Source: Halanaerobiaceae bacterium
Lineage (GTDB): Bacteria; Bacillota; Halanaerobiia; Halanaerobiales; Halarsenatibacteraceae
Reading direction: 5' to 3'
DNA length: 64,000 nt
Assembly (NCBI GenBank): GCA_003553485.1
Contig: PWEJ01000077.1
Location: forward strand, 1-64,000
In this document: piece by piece, positions 60,855 to 64,000 of the stretch
Layout of the letters: each line of letters opens with the position of its first letter
Position numbering within the stretch: position 1 is the first letter of the stretch
The notes under the pieces: model-generated
The model's input: the letters and a program-made list of their open reading frames with translations, nothing else
Database searches by the model: none
Told to the model about the DNA's origin: nothing
Made by a program: the position numbers and the translations under genes

Positions 60855-62161
60855 GAATGTATGATTTAATATATAAAAAGCGTCAGGGAGAAGAATTAAC
60901 ACCAGACGAAATATCATATATAATCCAGGGTTATGTCAGGGGAGATATTCCTGATTATCAGATTGCAGCCTGGGCCATGGCTGTATATTTTCAAGGAATG
61001 AAAGCTGCTGAAACGGCTCATCTAACTAAAGAAGTAGCTCACTCCGGTGATACGGTTGATCTTTCTGCTATACCAGGAATAAAAGTTGATAAACACAGCA
61101 CAGGTGGGGTAGGAGATAAGACAACCTTGATCTTAGCCCCATTGGTAGCAGCTGCAGGAGTACCAGTTCCTAAAATGTCAGGCCGGGGCTTAGGTCATAC
61201 TGGCGGCACCATCGATAAACTGGAATCAATCCCTGGTTTTCAAACTGAACTCAGTCGCTCTCAGTTTCTACAACAGGTTAAGAAAATTGGAGCAGCGATA
61301 ATTGGGCAATCAGGTAACCTGACCCCTGCTGATAAAAAGCTTTATGCTCTGCGTGATGTTACCGCTACTGTTGATTCTATTCCTTTGATTGCCAGCAGTA
61401 TTATGGGCAAAAAAATTGCCGGTGGCGCTGATGCTATAGTCTTAGATGTGAAAACCGGCAGTGGTGCATTTTTGCCAGAAATTGCAGAAGCTAAAAAGCT
61501 AGCCCAATTGATGGTCGATATCGGCCTGGAATTAGAGCGAAAAACGATAGCTCTTCTTACAGATATGAGTCAGCCTTTAGGATATAATGTCGGCAATGCT
61601 TTAGAGATGAAGGAGGCCATTGCTACTTTGAAAAATAAAGGGCCTCAAGATCTGACTAAAATTTGCCTGCGCCTGGGTGCTGCCATGTTAACTGCCGCTG
61701 ATTATTCTAATAATATGGCTGAAGCCGAAGAGAAACTACTAACCCTTTTAGAATCTGGCCAGGCCCTGAATAAATTACAGGAGATTATTAGCGCTCAAAA
61801 AGGTAACCCCGAGGTTATTGATAAAATAGAACTTTTCCCTGAAGCCCGGGAAATAAAGGAGGTTACTGCTACTAAGTCCGGTTATATCAGTGAGTTAGAT
61901 GCTAAAGAAATAGGACTGGTGGCTATGCTGCTTGGTGCTGGCCGTGAGAAAAAGGGTGACAATATTGACCCGGCAGCTGGTGTTGAACTAAAGGCTAAAA
62001 GGGGAGATAAAGTTGCCCGGGGTGATGTTTTAGCATATCTTCATACTAGCAGTAAATTTAAAGAACGGTTACCTGAAGCTGAAAAGAGGATTAAAAAGGC
62101 TATTGAGTTAAGCTCCGAGCCGGTCCAACCTCGAGATTTAATTATAGAGATTATTGATTAA
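60851..62161 (+). CDS. pdp: Pyrimidine-nucleoside phosphorylase
   Basis: 436 residues. Helical N-terminal domain (YDLIYKKRQGEELTPDEI), VDKHSTGGVGDKTTLILAP, MSGRGLGHTGGTIDKLESI, LKTGSGAF-like VKTGSGAFLP, and a C-terminal biotinyl-like fold (KRGDKVARGDVLAYLHT). Phosphorolyses uridine and thymidine. Translationally coupled to punA; ATG 60857 is an alternative start. Confidence 0.96.
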   Translation: MRMYDLIYKKRQGEELTPDEISYIIQGYVRGDIPDYQIAAWAMAVYFQGMKAAETAHLTKEVAHSGDTVDLSAIPGIKVDKHSTGGVGDKTTLILAPLVAAAGVPVPKMSGRGLGHTGGTIDKLESIPGFQTELSRSQFLQQVKKIGAAIIGQSGNLTPADKKLYALRDVTATVDSIPLIASSIMGKKIAGGADAIVLDVKTGSGAFLPEIAEAKKLAQLMVDIGLELERKTIALLTDMSQPLGYNVGNALEMKEAIATLKNKGPQDLTKICLRLGAAMLTAADYSNNMAEAEEKLLTLLESGQALNKLQEIISAQKGNPEVIDKIELFPEAREIKEVTATKSGYISELDAKEIGLVAMLLGAGREKKGDNIDPAAGVELKAKRGDKVARGDVLAYLHTSSKFKERLPEAEKRIKKAIELSSEPVQPRDLIIEIID

Positions 62162-62182
62162 AAGTGGATAGGAGTGGAATTA

Positions 62183-63514
62183 ATGACTGTTTTTAATCAG
62201 GAGCGTTTACCTATTGAGATTTTTCAATTGGATACAACTCGAATGGTAGACGGCTGGTATTCAGATGTCTATTTTCGTAATATCTCTAAGATTTTAAAGG
62301 CTTTATCAGAAGAGGGATATACCTTTAAAGACGAGGATATCGGCAATATTGAAGTGGAGATGCAGATATTTCCCCGACGACAACCCTTTTGTATCGTCGG
62401 AGGAGTTGATGAAGCTTTAGCAATCTTAAAGTCCTGTGCTGGTTATAAAGATAAAACGGGAAATTTTATCAATACCTTTTCCGAACTGGAAGTAGAAGCT
62501 GTGCATGATGGGGTGAAGGCTTATTATCATGGTGATCCTAATAGAGTAGATCCGGTGATTAAAATCAGGGGGCGTTACCGAGATTTTGCTATTCTGGAAA
62601 CGCCAATTGTTGGCTCACTGACAGAAGCCTCCCGCATTGCTACCAATGTATATGAAGTAGAGGAAGCAGCCAATGGTAAAGATATTTTATTCTTCCCGGC
62701 TCGTTTTGCTCACTACAAACAGCAGGCCCTTCATGGCTATGCCTACTCCCTTGGAGTTAAAGCATATAACGAAGATTATGAAGCTAAAAGCAAAAGATAT
62801 ATATCTACAGATGAGCAGGGCACCTGGTGGGGTGGTAGAGGAGCTGGTACTGTAAGCCACTCTTATATTGCCTGTTTTTTAGGCAATACAGTAGAAGCTA
62901 TGCTGCAATTCTGCCGTCAGATGCCGGCAAAAATCAGCCGCATTGCTCTGGTGGATTTCGATAACGACTGTGTGGGAACCTCTCTTAAAGTATTAAAGGC
63001 GATGTATGATAAATATATAGAATTGCAAAAAGCAGGTAAAGCAAAGGAAGCAACCAAGTACAGACTCTTTGGGGTTCGACCTGATACCTCCTCCAGTCTT
63101 AGGGACATTAGCGTTGAACCCTTGGGCAATAAAGAACTTGATAATGGAGTTAATGCTCGCCTGGTTTTCAAATTAAGAGAAGCTTTAGATAATGCTTATA
63201 AGGATTGGAATATTGCAGATCCTCGCGAAGAGGAGAGAGCAAGAGAGTATTGCCAGCAGGTAAAAATAATTGCCACCGGGGGATTTAAGCCGGACAAAAT
63301 TAGGGCCTTTGAAGAAAGTCAGGTGCCCGTAGATGTTTATGGAGTGGGAAGCTGGTTATTATCAAATAGCTCAAAGGAAGGCACCAAAAACGATTTTACC
63401 GCTGATGTTGTTAGAGTTAAGGTAGATGGCGAATGGATAACAATGGCCAAAGAAGGACGACGTCCCTGTAAAAATGACAAATTACAGCCTGTATCATCAG
63501 AGGATATAAAATAA
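62183..63514 (+). CDS. pncB: Nicotinate phosphoribosyltransferase
   Basis: 443 residues from ATG 62183 with AGGAGTGG upstream. Type II PRTase fold: YSDVYFRNISKIL near the N-terminus, GRYRDFAILETPIVG, ARFAHYKQQALHGY and FDNDCVGTSLKVLKAMY, RLFGVRPDTSSSL for the phosphoribosyl site. It makes nicotinate mononucleotide in NAD salvage. It follows pdp by 21 bases. Confidence 0.93.
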   Translation: MTVFNQERLPIEIFQLDTTRMVDGWYSDVYFRNISKILKALSEEGYTFKDEDIGNIEVEMQIFPRRQPFCIVGGVDEALAILKSCAGYKDKTGNFINTFSELEVEAVHDGVKAYYHGDPNRVDPVIKIRGRYRDFAILETPIVGSLTEASRIATNVYEVEEAANGKDILFFPARFAHYKQQALHGYAYSLGVKAYNEDYEAKSKRYISTDEQGTWWGGRGAGTVSHSYIACFLGNTVEAMLQFCRQMPAKISRIALVDFDNDCVGTSLKVLKAMYDKYIELQKAGKAKEATKYRLFGVRPDTSSSLRDISVEPLGNKELDNGVNARLVFKLREALDNAYKDWNIADPREEERAREYCQQVKIIATGGFKPDKIRAFEESQVPVDVYGVGSWLLSNSSKEGTKNDFTADVVRVKVDGEWITMAKEGRRPCKNDKLQPVSSEDIK

Positions 63515-63552
63515 CAATTATCAGACAGAGCTTCCCCGGGAAGGAGATCTTT

Positions 63553-64000
63553 ATGGAAATTATTGTTTCTCATGATTTGACAGATTTAGATGGCCTGGCG
63601 GCTATGATTGCAGCTCAAAAAATTTATCCTGAGGCTCAGCCAGTTTTTGTAGGTCGGCAGCAACAGATGGTAAGAGATTTTATGGCTCTTCATAGAGATG
63701 AAATTAAAGTGGAGAAGTATAAAAATATTGATCCGCAAAAAGTAACCAAATTAATAATAGTTGATACTAACTCCCGGGAGAGATTGGCTGATCTGGCCAA
63801 GGAGATTAATTTGCAAGAGGTTGAAGTTATTTTATATGATCATCACAGTCATGATCGTATAAATTGGGTTGATCTGGATTTTAGCAAAAACCTTGGTTCA
63901 GCCACCACTATTCTGGTCCAGGAGATTATAGTTAGGGAGATAGCTATAAGCTCCATTGAAGCGACGCTTTTTGCCTTAGGCATCTATGCCGATACCGGTA
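63553..64000 (+). CDS. DHH-family phosphoesterase domain, N-terminal part (truncated by window)
   Basis: At least 149 residues; the frame is open at the window end. ATG 63553 behind AAGGAGA. DHH motifs: VSHDLTDLDGLAAM, IIVDTNSRERL, YDHHSHD and FALGIYADTG. Such a start is found in NrnA-type nanoRNases and in long DHH-CBS-poly(A)-polymerase fusions (tRNA A-adding enzymes); the visible part cannot separate these. It is 38 bases from pncB. Confidence 0.85.
   Translation, partial: MEIIVSHDLTDLDGLAAMIAAQKIYPEAQPVFVGRQQQMVRDFMALHRDEIKVEKYKNIDPQKVTKLIIVDTNSRERLADLAKEINLQEVEVILYDHHSHDRINWVDLDFSKNLGSATTILVQEIIVREIAISSIEATLFALGIYADTG

Noticed and set aside
1-64000. CRISPR arrays, insertion sequences, prophage or attachment sites
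   Set aside because: No regularly spaced repeats, transposase, integrase or phage genes were found, and the region has housekeeping content with uniform composition.

Overview
The window is one continuous chromosomal segment of an AT-rich, low-G+C anaerobic Firmicute. The gene order folD-xseA-xseB-ispA-dxs-tlyA-nadK-argR-recN-spo0A is the classic Firmicutes arrangement. The [FeFe]-hydrogenase operon, ferredoxin-dependent 2-oxoacid oxidoreductase, arginine deiminase operon, TAXI-type TRAP transporter and intracellular amylases point to a fermentative anaerobe. The order Halanaerobiales is my best guess, by inference from gene content only. I see no insertion sequences, prophage, CRISPR arrays or rRNA; there is one tRNA (Leu, CAG). 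No gene-free stretch exceeds 300 bases.

Layout. 1-3015: end of an unknown gene, then tldD-tldE. 3119-6343: TAXI solute-binding protein and fused TRAP permease with a terminator-like hairpin between them. 6362-9246: intracellular GH13 amylase divergent from degV. 9376-16186: a ComEC-like metallo-beta-lactamase gene, polA-mutM-coaE-mgsA, and a family-5 solute-binding-like protein. 16189-18339: oppD-oppF under a consensus promoter, with no permease genes. 18406-24940: hflX, csoR-copZ with a visible operator, LysM/M23 peptidase, second GH13 enzyme, ferritin-like protein, FAH-family hydrolase. 25054-26887: stand-alone Cca-type HD protein, an unrecognised protein, Hsp20. 27075-31001: ECF S-component-like protein plus NuoE/NuoF/[FeFe]-hydrogenase operon. 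31101-31683: thioredoxin-like gene and tRNA-Leu. 31893-42030: the folD-to-spo0A housekeeping block. 42107-46290: TrmB-family regulator and arcABC. 46504-55441: sigma-54 activator and an amino-acid oxidation operon. 55557-64000: peptidase, NUDIX, DUF2089/SHOCT pair, small XRE regulator, deoB-punA-pdp nucleoside catabolism, pncB, and the start of a DHH-family protein.

How they work together. Branched-chain amino acids can be deaminated by two leucine-dehydrogenase-family enzymes. The 2-oxoacids are then oxidised by a four-subunit VorDBAC-type enzyme to acyl-CoA plus reduced ferredoxin. Ptb and Buk convert acyl-CoA to acyl-phosphate and then to the fatty acid with ATP formation. The hydrogenase can dispose of electrons as H2. 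Arginine deiminase, ornithine transcarbamylase and carbamate kinase give a second substrate-level ATP route. The amino-acid operon has a near-consensus -24/-12 promoter behind a PAS-PAS-AAA-Fis activator, a BkdR-like arrangement. Spo0A has a sequence matching the full sigma-H consensus but lacks its usual neighbour spoIVB.

Points for a second look: a one-base frameshift in recN, a NAD kinase with no ATG/GTG/TTG start, a short hydrogenase NuoF subunit, a Cca HD domain without its nucleotidyltransferase, and a helical motif shared by two adjacent small genes.
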